64,000 bases of DNA from Labia minor (GCA_963082975.1 OY720345.1:11682491-11746490); one strand, 5' to 3'. Shown: positions 40,522 through 52,170, counted from the first letter of the stretch. The notes: generated from the letters alone by a model not told the origin. Program-made: numbers and translations.

Positions 40522-43309
40522 ATGGCTCATTATAAAGGAGCAGCCAGTGAGGCTGGGCGAGCTATGCATTTAATGAAAAAGAGAGAAAAAGCTCAACAAG
40601 AAATAGAATTCAGAAAGAAGAAAATCGAAGAAGATTTAAAAATTTCTAATATAGAAAATAAATTTGCTGCTCATTACGATGCAGTCGAACAACAACTTAA
40701 AGTATATTTATATAAAAAATTGATTATAATTTAGGTGTTTTTATATAATTCTTTAAATTTTTTATTTTTAATAAACAGAGTTCTACAATTGGTTTGGTTA
40801 CACTTAATGAAATGAAATTGAAACAAGAGAATATTGTTAAAGAAAGAGAAAGAAAATTGGCCCAAAAACAATTAGAAAAAGAACAAGAAAAAATGAGAGC
40901 GTTAGAGGCAAAAGAAGCTGAAAAAAATCGTCAAAAACAACAAGTAAGATTTTGTTTTATAAAAAAATATTTCGTGTGAAATTTCATTTAAACTAAAAAA
41001 TATTAATTCGGTCATATTTAATAAGAATTTTGGATACAAAAATTGATTTAGAAAAATAAGTAAATTTATTTTTTATACAAATAATGTTTTTTTTTTAGAT
41101 CCAATCCCTTTCTTTTTCACTAGAAGGTGAGGAAGAAGAGGAAGAAGAAGATGATGATAATGATCAAATTGATGTCAAAGTTGAGGATGACCTATTTCAA
41201 GAGCCGATACCTAAAAAAATTAGAAAAAATCCTGATGTAGATACAAGTTTTCTACCTGATAGAGAACGTGAAGATGAAGAGAATCGACTTCGTGAAGAGC
41301 TTAGACAGGTATACTTTTTATATTTATATTAATTAATTTTAGAAAAATTATCCATACTTTTCTTCTAAAGATTGCAACACCAAAATTTGGGTTAACTCTT
41401 TAACGAAATGAAAATTGTTCGCTACTATTAGTACCTTTTTTATTTATAATTATTGGCCTTTGGAATAAATCTCTATTTTAGCCAGCTTTCTCAGAATTAT
41501 TGTGAATTATTTTAAATTATTCATAAATCTAAATGAACTTGGTCCATCGATCCCTCGAATGTTCGGCGGTCCTGGATTATAACCTTTTTAATAAATACAA
41601 GTTTAATTTCGTAAATAAATTCAATCTTTTAAGTACATTCTATACTCGTCTAGAGCCCATTCTGAAACTCACTAAACACAGTCAATTTAGAAACTAAAAT
41701 GTAAAAATTTTGGGACAAGAAAAAAAATTATAAAATATATATAATTTATTAATGAAAAAGTCTCTACCCTCTTTTTAATTCTACATATATTATGATAACT
41801 ATAGTTTAATTTAAATTTATAAAATATTGATTATAATAATAATAATTTAAATGAATTTAAAAAATTAGGAATGGGCTGCTAAGCAATCTACATTAAAAGA
41901 AGAAGAAATTGATATAACTTTTAGTTATTGGGATGGTTCAGGACATCGGCGAACTGTAAGAATGAAAAAAGGTAATATTAATTATCTTTGTGTTATTATT
42001 ATCATTATTTTAATTATTATTTCATTAATTTTTTTAGGGAATTCAATGTATCAATTTCTTCAACGTTGTTTAGAACTATTACGTCGTGAATTTAGTGAAT
42101 TAAAAACGGTTACAGCTGATCAATTGATGTACGTTAAAGAAGATCTTATTTTGCCACATCATTATACTTTTTACGATTTTATTGTCACAAAGGTAAATAT
42201 ATATATTTATATATTTGTTTGACATTACAATTTTTATTAAAATCATTAAAATATCATTTAAATATCATTAAAAAATAGTAAATAATAATAAGTAGAAATT
42301 AAAGTTATGTACTAATCTATCTAGAAATTTAAAAGTTTAAATTTTTGAACCCAGAATACATTGTTAAATTTTATTTAATTTTTTTATTATATATTTTTCT
42401 TTTATTTCTATATTTCTTCAAATTGAAACATTCTAAACATTAAAAAATTGTCTTACTATTAAATGCTCTTATTTTTATGTGAATTATTTTCCTAATCATT
42501 TTATAAATAAATAAAAATAAATTAATTTAAAAGAAAAAATAAATTAATATAAATTAAAAAACTACTATCTCTAGAAATTTGATATATCATTACATGACTA
42601 TTCGGTTGAGCAATTTTACACAATTTTAAACTAAAATTTATAATTTTTACACTATTATTACTACATCCCCTCCCTTCCCCAAACAAACCAGCTCACAGAT
42701 ACCACTTATCGAAAAAGATGAATTTTGGACTTAGGAGACCTTAACATTTTTTATCGATAGTATAGCTAATTTCTTTTTTATAGATTATATAATATATTAT
42801 GTTTGACAAATAATGAATTTTTTAGCCAATTTTTTCATAGAAGATTTTATTATAAATGTTTAGTATTTGTCGAATGAAGCAATCAAATATCACTTTCCCA
42901 TTAAAACTTTGCACCATCTTCACCGTTTGTGACAGGGTTGATGGAAATAGTGTGTCTAAGTAAATCACTTAGAAGAATATTAAACATTTATAATAAAATA
43001 AATAGATTAAAATAAATTTCCAACCATTCTATCTATTACCATTATAATAAATGCAAATAAACAAATTTATTTATTTTTGTTTAACAGGCTCGTGGAAAAA
43101 GTGGACCTTTATTTACATTTGATGTTCATGATGATGTTCGTCTTATAAATGATGCTACAGTAGAAAAAGAAGAATCTCATGCCGGAAAAGTTCTTTTACG
43201 AAGTTGGTATGAAAGAAATAAACATATATTTCCTGCAAGCCGCTGGGAACCTTACGATCCAACTAAAACTTATGATAAATATACTATTTCTGATCGTCAT
43301 AAAAAATAA
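40522..43309 (+). CDS. FAM50: FAM50 / XAP5 family nuclear protein
   Basis: Exons 40522-40701, 40779-40943, 41099-41308, 41869-41971, 42038-42192 and 43088-43309 give 344 residues, close to the 339 of human FAM50A. The start [20 protein letters not shown] is the family signature; then come a Lys/Glu-rich coiled coil (about 20-115), an acidic stretch ([10 protein letters not shown], about 127-136), [18 protein letters not shown], and the conserved XAP5 C-terminal domain ([49 protein letters not shown]). FAM50 proteins are nuclear and associate with spliceosomal C-complex components; KIRK-type basic clusters fit nuclear import. The ATG sits 12 bases after a 5'-UTR acceptor (40,344-40,509 intron). 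The gene appears intact. Confidence 0.95.
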
Positions 43310-44568
43310 TTACATTTCTATTATAAATCAAATTGATTTTTCACTTTAATTAATTGTAATTTCTTTTAAAAGACAAAAATATCAATGTATATAGATATGT
43401 CTGTAAATAATTTTAATTTTTTTTTTAAAGAAATATCCTCTACATTCAGACCTAGCTCTTTCAACAAACTAAAGTGTTTCTTTTGAATTCAAATGAAGAT
43501 ATAATTATAAAATAAAAATAAGAATTCTAAAACAATTGTTATATTAAGTCTTATATTTATAATTTGTATTTTTATAATATAAAAAAACATAGACATAATG
43601 TAAATTAAAGAAAATTAAAAGGTTTTTTTTTTAAAAACAAATAAAATGTTATTTAATTTATTCAGTTATAAAAAATAAATATCTTTATGTACTTTTTTTA
43701 TTCCCATCCAAATATAGAAAAACACTGTTTTTATGGAGGATGGAGTATGACTAGTTGGAAAGCCAAAACTACTAATATATATATTTTTTTTTAATTTTAA
43801 TAAAGATATAAAAGCATTTAATACTTTGTTATAGGTAATTTGATAAACAATATATTAAATTGTGTAATTTAGGATTTATATGAATGTAAAACTGCTCTAA
43901 CCTTTTTGCATATCATACAGATAGGTCCACTTAACTTTCATAGACTCGTAAATATAAGAATACATTAGGTAAGAAATATATAAATGAAACATAACTTTTA
44001 TTATATTAACCATTTATTTGAAAAAGAATTCATCTTTTTCATTTTTTCTGATTTTGATAAATTATATATATTTTATTTTATAATAATATGGACGGATAAG
44101 ATATATGTAATCACTATATGATACTGCAGATAATTTTTTTTATTTTATAATACTAAACAATTGGAAAAAATGTCATCTGCGAGAAAACAGCATCAAACCA
44201 ATACCCTGATTAAACACTTTCCCTTAATATGTATTTTAATCAAATAATATTTAAGATTCATTGTTTATAATATTGTTATCAAAAATATATATTTAGACCT
44301 TGATCTCTCTATTTCCCCTTTCCTCTCTCTCTCTCTTTCTCTCTTTAATTGATATTAATTGATAGGTGGTCACTGCGTTCATCTGTGTAACCTTGAATAA
44401 GGTTTAAAGTTTATATAAAAGAAAATACACTTTTCATTATGATTTTAAATATTTATAGTTTATACAAAAAATTTGCTTATCATTAAATAAATAATTATAT
44501 AATTATGAAGCTAAAAAAAACAAGCTTCGGGGGAAATTTAAATAGAGTGGGAGTAAAAAATTATTAGA

Positions 44569-44603
44569 TATAAAAGTATAGTAAGTAAGTTAGTTCATCA
44601 GTT
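44569..44603 (+). promoter_or_regulatory. TATA plus initiator core promoter, DUF2236 copy 1
   Basis: TATAAAAG at 44,569-44,576 is followed, 31 bases from its first T to the central A, by the arthropod initiator TCAGTT (44,598-44,603; predicted start A at 44,600). This spacing is the canonical one. It gives a 5' UTR of about 174 bases to the ATG at 44,774. Confidence 0.7.
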
Positions 44604-44773
44604 AGTATTTTTCCCCTTATAGAGAAGTTTTTCGTTATTAATATTCTTTTATATTATTTAAGTTTAAGGTATTTTTTTATAATTATTTAATTATAATAAT
44701 TATTATTTTTCGTTTTTTGAGAAATTTATTTAAATTTAATTATTTTTTATATTCAAGGTTATTTTTAAATAAA

Positions 44774-46550
44774 ATGGTTTCATCAATAAGAAGAAAAAAT
44801 GAAAGAAAAAGAATGGATAGGGATAATAATCATCTTTCATTATATATGCTTCATTTATTAAAAAATGAAAATGTACCAGCTAATAATAAAGTGGATTTAA
44901 ATAAAATACCAGATTGGATTGATATGGAATTGTATCGATTGGGACATCAATTTTATCAGCGTAACCTAATTGCAATTACTATTTGTGATTTAATCGGTCT
45001 TTGTTTATCATATTCTAAACCGAATGTAATCGACGCATTAATTTATACAGGAAAATCTGTAAATATGGTAAAAGGTTTTAGACGATATATATCAACAGGA
45101 TTACACATTAATAATTTTTTCAATGGTGATATTTGGGAGAATGATACAAAAGCACATCGTAGTATAAAATATGTGAGAGACTCTCATGAGAGGGTTCGTC
45201 AAAAAATTAAAAATGAAACAAAGGAGGAATTGGCAAAAAGGAAAACACTTGCAGGGCAAGGAGTGACAAATTTAAATACGTATTTGTATAAAGAGTTGGT
45301 TGCTGATATTCAAAGTGCATGTCCAATGAAACTAAATCAATTACGGGACAAAGGCAATGACATAGACAACGAAGTTGAATATTTTAATCAAATAAATATG
45401 ATATTAGTTGTAGTTGGAATGATGCTTTTTCCAGTTCTATTTCCGAAAAAAATAGGAATTTATCATGAATCAAAAAAAGATATAGAGGGATTCATTCATC
45501 TTTGGCGAGTAATTGGATATTATCTTGGTAAGTGAATCGATTTACTTTAATAGTTTGGCTAATTGGCTAATTATTGAAAACATTTCAATGTTTTCGTTAA
45601 GTTTATATTCAAATACTCTAAATCTACTCTCGTTTCCTAAAATCAGGGACCATGCCTCACACCCGTATAATAAAACCTGCAAAATAACTCTTTTGATATA
45701 TTTTCACTTTTGATTACTCTTGATAATAATTTTGACGAGATAAGCCCCTTTGTTGCATACAGGTGTTACCCGATTGCAACCTTGATTTAAATTCTTCTCC
45801 AATATTACGATCCTTCGTATGTTAAGACTTTGTGTGTTAATACTATTCGTCTCTGATACTAAATCTTTTGTTTTATCATTATTAATTTCAGACCCCACCT
45901 CTTTTTCAGCGTTTATTCATTTTTCTATATCCCATCTTTAAATGAATTTATCGAATCTCCTATTATATTTAAATCGTCCGCGTAACCTTATACTTGATCT
46001 AATATCTAAGAATAATAACAGAAAAATATAAAATTTGTTAAATCATTAATTAAATTGTCCCTTTATTTATATATTATACACTTATTATATTTAATTTATA
46101 TTTTTTTTTGCAGGTATTGAGGATGAATTCAATTTGTGCAATGGCAATTATGAAGAGGTATTTCAAAGGGGTCATGAATTAATTGATTATAGTATAAAGC
46201 CATGGTTATATGAGATTGATCTTAAATGGATTCACATGACACATATTTTAGTTGATAGTAGCTCTATTACAGGTTTATCTATACCCTATTCGACTATTTT
46301 ATTAATTGCATTTGAATGTATAGATATTCCATCAAAAAATATATGGAAATTCATATCTTTTAAAGAAAAGTGTATTTATTATTTTGTTCAATTTATTTTG
46401 AAATGGGTTTTTTGGATTAAACCAATAAGTAATTATTTATCACATTTGATGTTAAAACATATTCAAAGACATTTTGATTTAATTAGATCACCAGAGAATT
46501 TGAAAAAATTTACTGAATTAGCAAGAAAATATGATGAGACTGTACAATAA
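44774..46550 (+). CDS. DUF2236 (mpaB / rubber oxygenase-like) protein, copy 1
   Basis: Two exons, 44774-45527 and 46114-46550, encode 396 residues; the phase-1 junction rebuilds the family block HLWRVIGYYLG-IEDEFNLC. DUF2236 proteins (ER-bound oxygenase mpaB, latex-clearing protein) are helical and, where studied, bind heme b. Seen here: GHQFYQRN (57-64), GFRRYISTGLH (101-111), NDTKAHRSIKYVRDSHERV (123-141; His138 is in the place of the conserved vHxxV histidine proposed as heme ligand), a hydrophobic helix MILVVVGMMLFPVLF (209-223), GFIHLWRVIGYYLG (239-252) and a second hydrophobic helix near 350. No signal peptide is evident at the ATG. Insects carry several such genes of unknown substrate. 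It differs from copy 2 at nine residues. AATAAA is at 46,698. Confidence 0.85.
45590..45990 (-). mobile_element. RTE-like LINE remnant in intron of DUF2236 copy 1
   Basis: The sequence TCTCGTTTCCTAAAATCAGG to CCTTCGTATGTTAAGACTTTG matches 51,890-52,170, where the reverse strand reads as the C-terminal end of a LINE reverse transcriptase. Here it is a decayed fragment, and the same fragment is in copy 2, so it predates the duplication. Confidence 0.55.
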
Positions 46551-46865
46551 ATTAGTATCTCTTTAAAATTAAGAGTATCTTTTACTGATGAATCAATCAA
46601 TCTAATCTATATATGTACTATAGATTATACTTACAAAATACATACCTTTTAATATTATATATTAATGTATTATTGTATATTAGGATATTATCTTTTAATA
46701 AAATTAATATAAAATATTTATATCTGAATGATTTCTTGCAAATCTATGCATTTGTAAAAATATAAACTGATACGAGAACTTTCATTTAAGAAACCTCCAA
46801 CTTAATGAAATGAAAAAATAAAATACAATTTATACCATTCCTTTATATTATCATTTTATTTTTCA

Positions 46866-47972
46866 GATGCAATGTCTGTAGAAATGAAATCAAGACTTCG
46901 GCAATGCAATGTAAGAAGTGTGTGAAGCTTTTCTTTCACCCTAGTTGTGTGAAGAGGCATTCCACTCCGGATAAGCTCAATAAAAACACACTCGTTGCAT
47001 GTCAGGGTCCTTTTGTTAAGATAGATGTGAGGAGAGAATTGGAGATGGAGGAGAAGAGAATGCTGTGTTTGAGACTGGATAGGCGTGACTCACTCAGATC
47101 GGATGGTGGTGCTTCTCAGGACTCGATAGATGCCTCGGACCGAGCAATTGATAGCGGGGAGGGTGTCTTAGATGCCGCTGGAGGTCTCGACTCTCATATT
47201 GATAAGATATTGAGAGAAGTTAGAGAAATGAGAAATGAGATAGTGGCGAGGGAGGAGATTAAGGCTATCATAAGGGATATAGTGAGTGAAGAGGTAAAGG
47301 AGTTGAAAGATGCCATTAGTAATATCAGAAGTATGTTATTGGCAGGGGACAATGGTAGAGGTATATCTACTCCTACTCCTCCTAAGTTGGGGTACAGTGA
47401 TGTTGTTAAGTCACGAGGTGATAGTGTTCTTTTGGTTAGACCGAAAGTCTGTCAAGGGAGCAAAGGTACTAGGAAGGATATAAGAGAGAAAATAAATGTG
47501 AGGGAGTTAGAGATGGGAATCACGAGATTTAAAAATGTTAGCAAGGGTGCAGTTATCTTGGGTTGTGAGACTGAAAGTGAGTCAGCCAGGCTAAAAGAGA
47601 AAATTTTGGAATCTGATTTGAAGAATAGTTATGATGTAACTGGAGTTAGCAAAAGATGGCCTAAAATTAAGGTTATTAATGTTGATGAAGATGAATTCAA
47701 CTTGGGCGATGATTGTCTTATTTCTGCACTGAAAAGTCAGAATAGGTTAAATGCCGATAGAGATAGTTTTCATATGAGAATTTTAAAGAAGATCAAAGCA
47801 AGAGCCGGTAGAGAGAACTCGAGTCGCTCCTTGATCATTGAACTTGATGAGGTTACTCATGCGGAGTGTCTTAGGTCTGAGAGACTTAACTTAGGTTGGA
47901 GACGATGTAGGGTTTTTGACCATGTCAATGTTCTGAGGTGCTTCCGGTGTTGGGGCTTTTTGCATACGTCAT
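46866..47972 (+). pseudogene. LINE ORF1 (gag-like) fragment, open but truncated
   Basis: An open frame runs from 46,867 to the junction without a stop (about 368 codons; the first Met is at 46,904). In order: a PHD-like zinc cluster C-x2-C-x11-C-x2-C-x5-H-x2-C (about residues 2-27, RCNVCRNEIKTSAMQCKKC), an acidic spacer, a coiled coil (about 110-155), a gag-like domain, and the first half of a zinc knuckle (RCFRCWGFLH) where it is cut off. Composition is clearly less AT-rich than the neighbours, as expected of a transposon. LINEs are normally 5'-truncated, so loss of the 3' side at 47,972 marks a rearrangement breakpoint. The left edge joins TTTTATTTTTCAG, which mimics a splice acceptor. Clade not determined (R1/I/Jockey-like organisation). 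Confidence 0.75.
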
Positions 47973-48227
47973 CTTGATAAATTATATATATTTTATTTTA
48001 TAATAATATGGACGGATAAGATATATGTAATCACTCTATATGATACTGCAGATAATTTTTTTTATTTTATAATACTAAACAATTGGAAAAAATGTCATCT
48101 GCGAGAAAACAGCATCAAACCAATACCCTCATTAAACACTTTCCTTTAATATGTATTTTAATCAAATAATATTTAAGATTCATTGTTTATAATATTGTTA
48201 TCAAAAATATATATTTAGACCTTGATC

Positions 48228-48403
48228 CAGTGGCGGATTAAAGGTCCAGAGCGCCCTAGGCAATCACTTTATCGGCGTCCCTGTATCGGCCATAAATGCC
48301 CATCATAATACTATAAATTTTAAAAATTCTGAGCTCGCGCGCCCCTTGTAACTATACGCCCCTAGGCACGTGCCTAGTTTGCCTTACGGATAATCCGCCT
48401 CTG
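48228..48403. mobile_element. hAT-type MITE in copy 2 only, with 8 bp target duplication
   Basis: This 176 bp insertion begins CAGTGGCGGATTA and ends TAATCCGCCTCTG (inverted ends) and is flanked by CCTTGATC on both sides (48,220-48,227 and 48,404-48,411). Copy 1 keeps the empty site with a single CCTTGATC at 44,298-44,305. The interior is GC-rich with a GCCCCTAGGCACGTGCCTAG palindrome-like segment. It has no coding capacity. Confidence 0.9.
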
Positions 48404-48674
48404 CCTTGATCTCTCTATTTCCCCTTTCCTCTCTCTCTCTCTTTCTCTCTTTAATTGATATTAATTGATAGGTGGTCACTGCGTTCATCTGTGTAATCTT
48501 GAATAAGGTTTAAAGTTTATATAAAAGAAAATGCACTTTTCATTAAGATTTTAAATATTTATAGTTTATACAAAAAATTTGCTTATCATTAAATAAATAA
48601 TTATATAATTATGAAGCTAAAAAAAACAAGCTTCGGGGGAAATTTAAATAGAGTGGGAGTAAAAAATTATTAGA

Positions 48675-48709
48675 TATAAAAGTATAGTAAGTAAGTTAGT
48701 TCATCAGTT
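48675..48709 (+). promoter_or_regulatory. TATA plus initiator core promoter, DUF2236 copy 2
   Basis: Identical to copy 1: TATAAAAG at 48,675-48,682 and TCAGTT with predicted start A at 48,706. The hAT-type insertion lies about 270 bp upstream of the TATA box, so it could affect distal but not core promoter function. Confidence 0.7.
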
Positions 48710-48879
48710 AGTATTTTTCCCCTTATAAAGAAGTTTTTCTTTATTAATATTCTTTTATATTATTTAAGTTTAAGGTATTTTTTTATAATTATTTAATTAT
48801 AATAATTATTATTTTTCGTTTTTTGAGAAATTTATTTAAATTTAATTATTTTTTATATTCAAGGTTATTTTTAAATAAA

Positions 48880-50656
48880 ATGGTTTCATCAATAAGAAGA
48901 AAAAATGAAAGAAAAAGAATGGATAGGGATAATAATCATCTTTCATTATATATGCTTCATTTATTAAAAAATGAAAATGTACCAGCTAATAATAAAGTGG
49001 ATTTAAATAAAATACCAGATTGGATTGATATGGAATTGTATCGATTGGGACATCAATTTTATCAGCGTAACCTAATTGCAATTACTATTTGTGATTTAAT
49101 CGGTCTTTGTTTATTATATTCTAAACCGAATGTAATCGACGTATTAATTTATACAGGAAAATCTGTAAATATGGTAAAAGGTTTTAGACGATATATATCA
49201 ACAGGATTACACATTTATAATTTTTTCAATGGTGATATTTGGGAGAATGATACAAAAGCACATCGTAGTATAAAATATGTGAGAGACTCTCATGAGAGGG
49301 TTCGTCAAAAAATTAAAAATGAAACAAAGGAGGAATTGGCAAAAAGGAAAACACTTGCAGGGCAAGGAGTGACAAATTTAAATACGTATTTGTATAAAGA
49401 GTTGGTTGCTGATATTCAAAGTGCATGTCCAATGAAACTAAATCAATTACGGGACAAAGGCAATGACATAGACAACGAAGTTGAATATTTTAATCAAATA
49501 AATATGATATTAGTTGTAGTTGGAATGATGCTTTTTCCAGTTCTATTTCCGAAAAAAATAGGAATTTATCATGAATCAAAAAAAGATATCGAGGGATTCA
49601 TTCATCTTTGGCGAGTAATTGGATATTATCTTGGTAAGTGAATCGATTTACTTTAATAGTTTGGCTAATTGGCTAATTATTGAAAACATTTCAATGTTTT
49701 CGTTAAGTTTATATTCAAATACTCTAAATCTACTCTCGTTTCCTAAAATCAGGGACCATGCCTAACACCCGTATAATAAAACCTGCAAAATAACTCTTTT
49801 GATATATTTTCACTTTTGATTACTCTTGATAATAATTTTGACGAGATAAGCCCCTTTGTTGCATACAGGTGTTACCCGATTGCAACCTCGATTTAAATTC
49901 TTCTCCAATATTACGATCCTTCGTATGTTAAGACTTTGTGTGTTAATACTATTCGTCTCTGATACTAAATCTTTTGTTTTATCATTATTAATTTCAGACC
50001 CCACCTCTTTTTCAGCGTTTATTCATTTTTCTATATCCCATCTTTAAATGAATTTATCGAATCTCCTATTATATTTAAATCGTCCGCGTAACCTAATACT
50101 TGATCTAATATCTAAGAATAATAACAGAAAAATATAAAATTTGTTAAATCATTAATTAAATTGTCCCTTTATTTATATATTATACACTTATTATATTTAA
50201 TTTATAATTTTTTTTGCAGGTATTGAGGATGAATTCAATTTGTGCAATGGCAATTATGAAGAGGTATTTCAAAGAGTTCATGAAATAATTGATTATAGTA
50301 TAAAGCCATGGTTATATGAGATTGATCTTAAATGGATTCACATGACACATATTTTAGTTGATAGAAACTCTATTACAGGTTTATCTATACCCTATTCGAC
50401 TATTTTATTAATTGCATTTGAATGTTTAGATATTCCATCAAAAAATATATGGAAATTCATATCTTTTAAAGAAAAGTGTATTTATTATTTTGTTCAATTT
50501 ATTTTAAAATGGGTTTTTTGGATTAAACCAATAAGTAATTATTTATCACATTTGATGTTAAAACATATTCAAAGACATTTTGATTTAATTAGATCACCAG
50601 AGAATTTGAAAAAATATACTGAATTAGCAAGAAAATATGATGAGACTGTTCAATAA
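48880..50656 (+). CDS. DUF2236 (mpaB / rubber oxygenase-like) protein, copy 2
   Basis: Two exons, 48880-49633 and 50220-50656, encode 396 residues with the same splice sites as copy 1. Differences from copy 1: S79L, A88V, N113Y, G271V, L274I, S300R, S301N, I321L and F384Y. I see only three silent changes (an ATA/ATC Ile, a TTG/TTA Leu and a GTA/GTT Val codon). The putative heme-ligand region around His138 is unchanged; N113Y lies just after the RRYISTGLH motif, near the expected heme pocket. Both frames are complete, so neither is an obvious pseudogene. AATAAA is at 50,803. Confidence 0.85.
49696..50096 (-). mobile_element. RTE-like LINE remnant in intron of DUF2236 copy 2
   Basis: The same decayed fragment as in the copy 1 intron, with only a few substitutions between them (for example TGCCTCACACC against TGCCTAACACC). 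Confidence 0.55.
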
Positions 50657-50978
50657 ATTAGTATCTCTTTAAAATTAAGAGTATCTTTTACTGATGAATC
50701 AATCAATCTAATCTATATATGTACTATATATTATACTTACAAAATACATACCTTTTAATATTATATATTAATGTATTATTGTATATTAGGATATTATCTT
50801 TTAATAAAATTAATATAAAATATTTAAATCTGAATGATTACTTGCAAATCTATGCATTTGTAAAAATATAAACTGATACGAACTTTCATTTAAGAAACCT
50901 TCAACTTAATATATATAATGAAATGAAAAAATAAAATACAATTTATACCATTCGTTTCTATTATCATTTTATTTTTCA

Positions 50979-51779
50979 CTTCATCGCCTAGTCATATATG
51001 CCCATCTATTCTATTACTGCTCGTATTCCTGCATCCTGAAGATCTCATTAGCAATTGGTCAATGGCCTTATTCTCATTAATCATATGCCACTGACCCTTC
51101 GCATTAAAATATTTTTAGAAATCAACTTGACTCAATTTTTGTATTTTATTTTTAAAATATATATCATTACTTTATTTTCAGCTTAATCCTATGTATGATA
51201 ATATATATTTATATACTAACAATAAGTGACATACCGAACTTCCTACCGCCTCTCTCTTAGAATCAATATTATTATTATATCTTATTAGCTGTATTTAAAT
51301 TCAGTTTTTTTTTATATTATATATATAAATTAAGCCTACAGCTTCTAGCGGGTCAGCCAAGCTCCCCAAAAGTTTTATTTCTATTTGATACAAATGATTT
51401 TATTTTTTTATTTTTATTTTAAGATTTTATCAAGTTTTTAAGATAAAATAAATCTTCGAGAATGACTTAAAATTTACATCTGTTTCGGCAAAAAATTTAA
51501 AAAAAGAAATAAATTTAGAAATTTAATTTATTTTTCATATTTTTCATTAATAATTAAATTCAATTAATAATATAAATTTCTTTGAAAAATATTCTTTAAA
51601 AATTAAAATATTATTCTTAATTTTATTAATACGATTTTCTTGTTTCTTAAATACTACAACAACCATATTCCTTTAACAACCTTTTCAATCCATGTAATTC
51701 TTTCTTTCCTCTCCTAATTTGCATCCAAATTATATTTATTACCTTCACAAACCCCAATCTTGTTGATTTATCACAACAA
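50979..51779. other. AT-rich gene-free stretch
   Basis: No exon seen. A mixed-composition patch at about 50,980-51,110 immediately after the duplication end, and another at 51,225-51,260, have no identified origin; they may be transposon remnants. Confidence 0.35.
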
Positions 51780-52170
51780 CTGAGCTAGTATTTCCAATGT
51801 CTGAAGATGCAATTCCTCGTTATGCATTCTCCCCCTCTCCCCGACAACCCCATCCTTGTTTGGCCCATAAATACTGCGAAGAATCCTATTTTCAAATACC
51901 CTAAATCTAATCTCGTTTCCTAAAATCATAGACCACGCCTCACACCTCTATTATAATAATAATAATAATACCGGTAAAATAACTCTTTTATATATTTTCA
52001 TTTTGATTCTCCTTGATAATATTTTGACGACATAAGCGTTACCTGATTGCAACCTCGATTTAAATTCTTGAATATTATTATCCTTCGTGATTACAGAATT
52101 TAAGTATTTAAATTTTTCTACATTTTCAAATTCTACATTTTGTATGTTAAGATTATGTTTATTAATATTA
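51780..52170 (-). mobile_element. RTE-like LINE, reverse-transcriptase 3' remnant
   Basis: On the reverse strand a frame reads EAWSMILGNEIRFRVFENRI, then LRSIYGPNKDGVVGE, then RMHNEELHLQTLE, the pattern found after the catalytic core in RTE-type LINE reverse transcriptases (xxWxL...RVFENxxLRxIYGPxxD...HNEEL). An (AAT)n expansion (about 51,950-51,970) and deletions interrupt it. The two DUF2236 introns hold relatives of the same segment. Confidence 0.6.

Larger units (their letters stand above)
44054..50978. repeat. Tandem segmental duplication of a DUF2236 gene
   Basis: 44,054-46,865 and 47,973-50,978 are direct copies, 98-99% alike by eye, including promoter, both exons, intron and 3' flank. 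Homology begins at TTGATAAATTATATATATTT in both and ends at CATTTTATTTTTCA. The 1107 bp between them (46,866-47,972) is a LINE fragment present once. Copy 2 additionally carries a 176 bp hAT-type insertion. Confidence 0.95.

Noticed and set aside
44717-44773. Extended N-terminus of DUF2236 copy 1 upstream of the ATG
   Set aside because: The in-frame upstream sequence has no ATG; translation from 44,774 fits the promoter position and both copies.
45704-45898. 64-codon minus-strand frame in the DUF2236 intron, repeated at 49,810-50,004
   Set aside because: It is a decayed LINE remnant, conserved between copies only because the duplication is recent.
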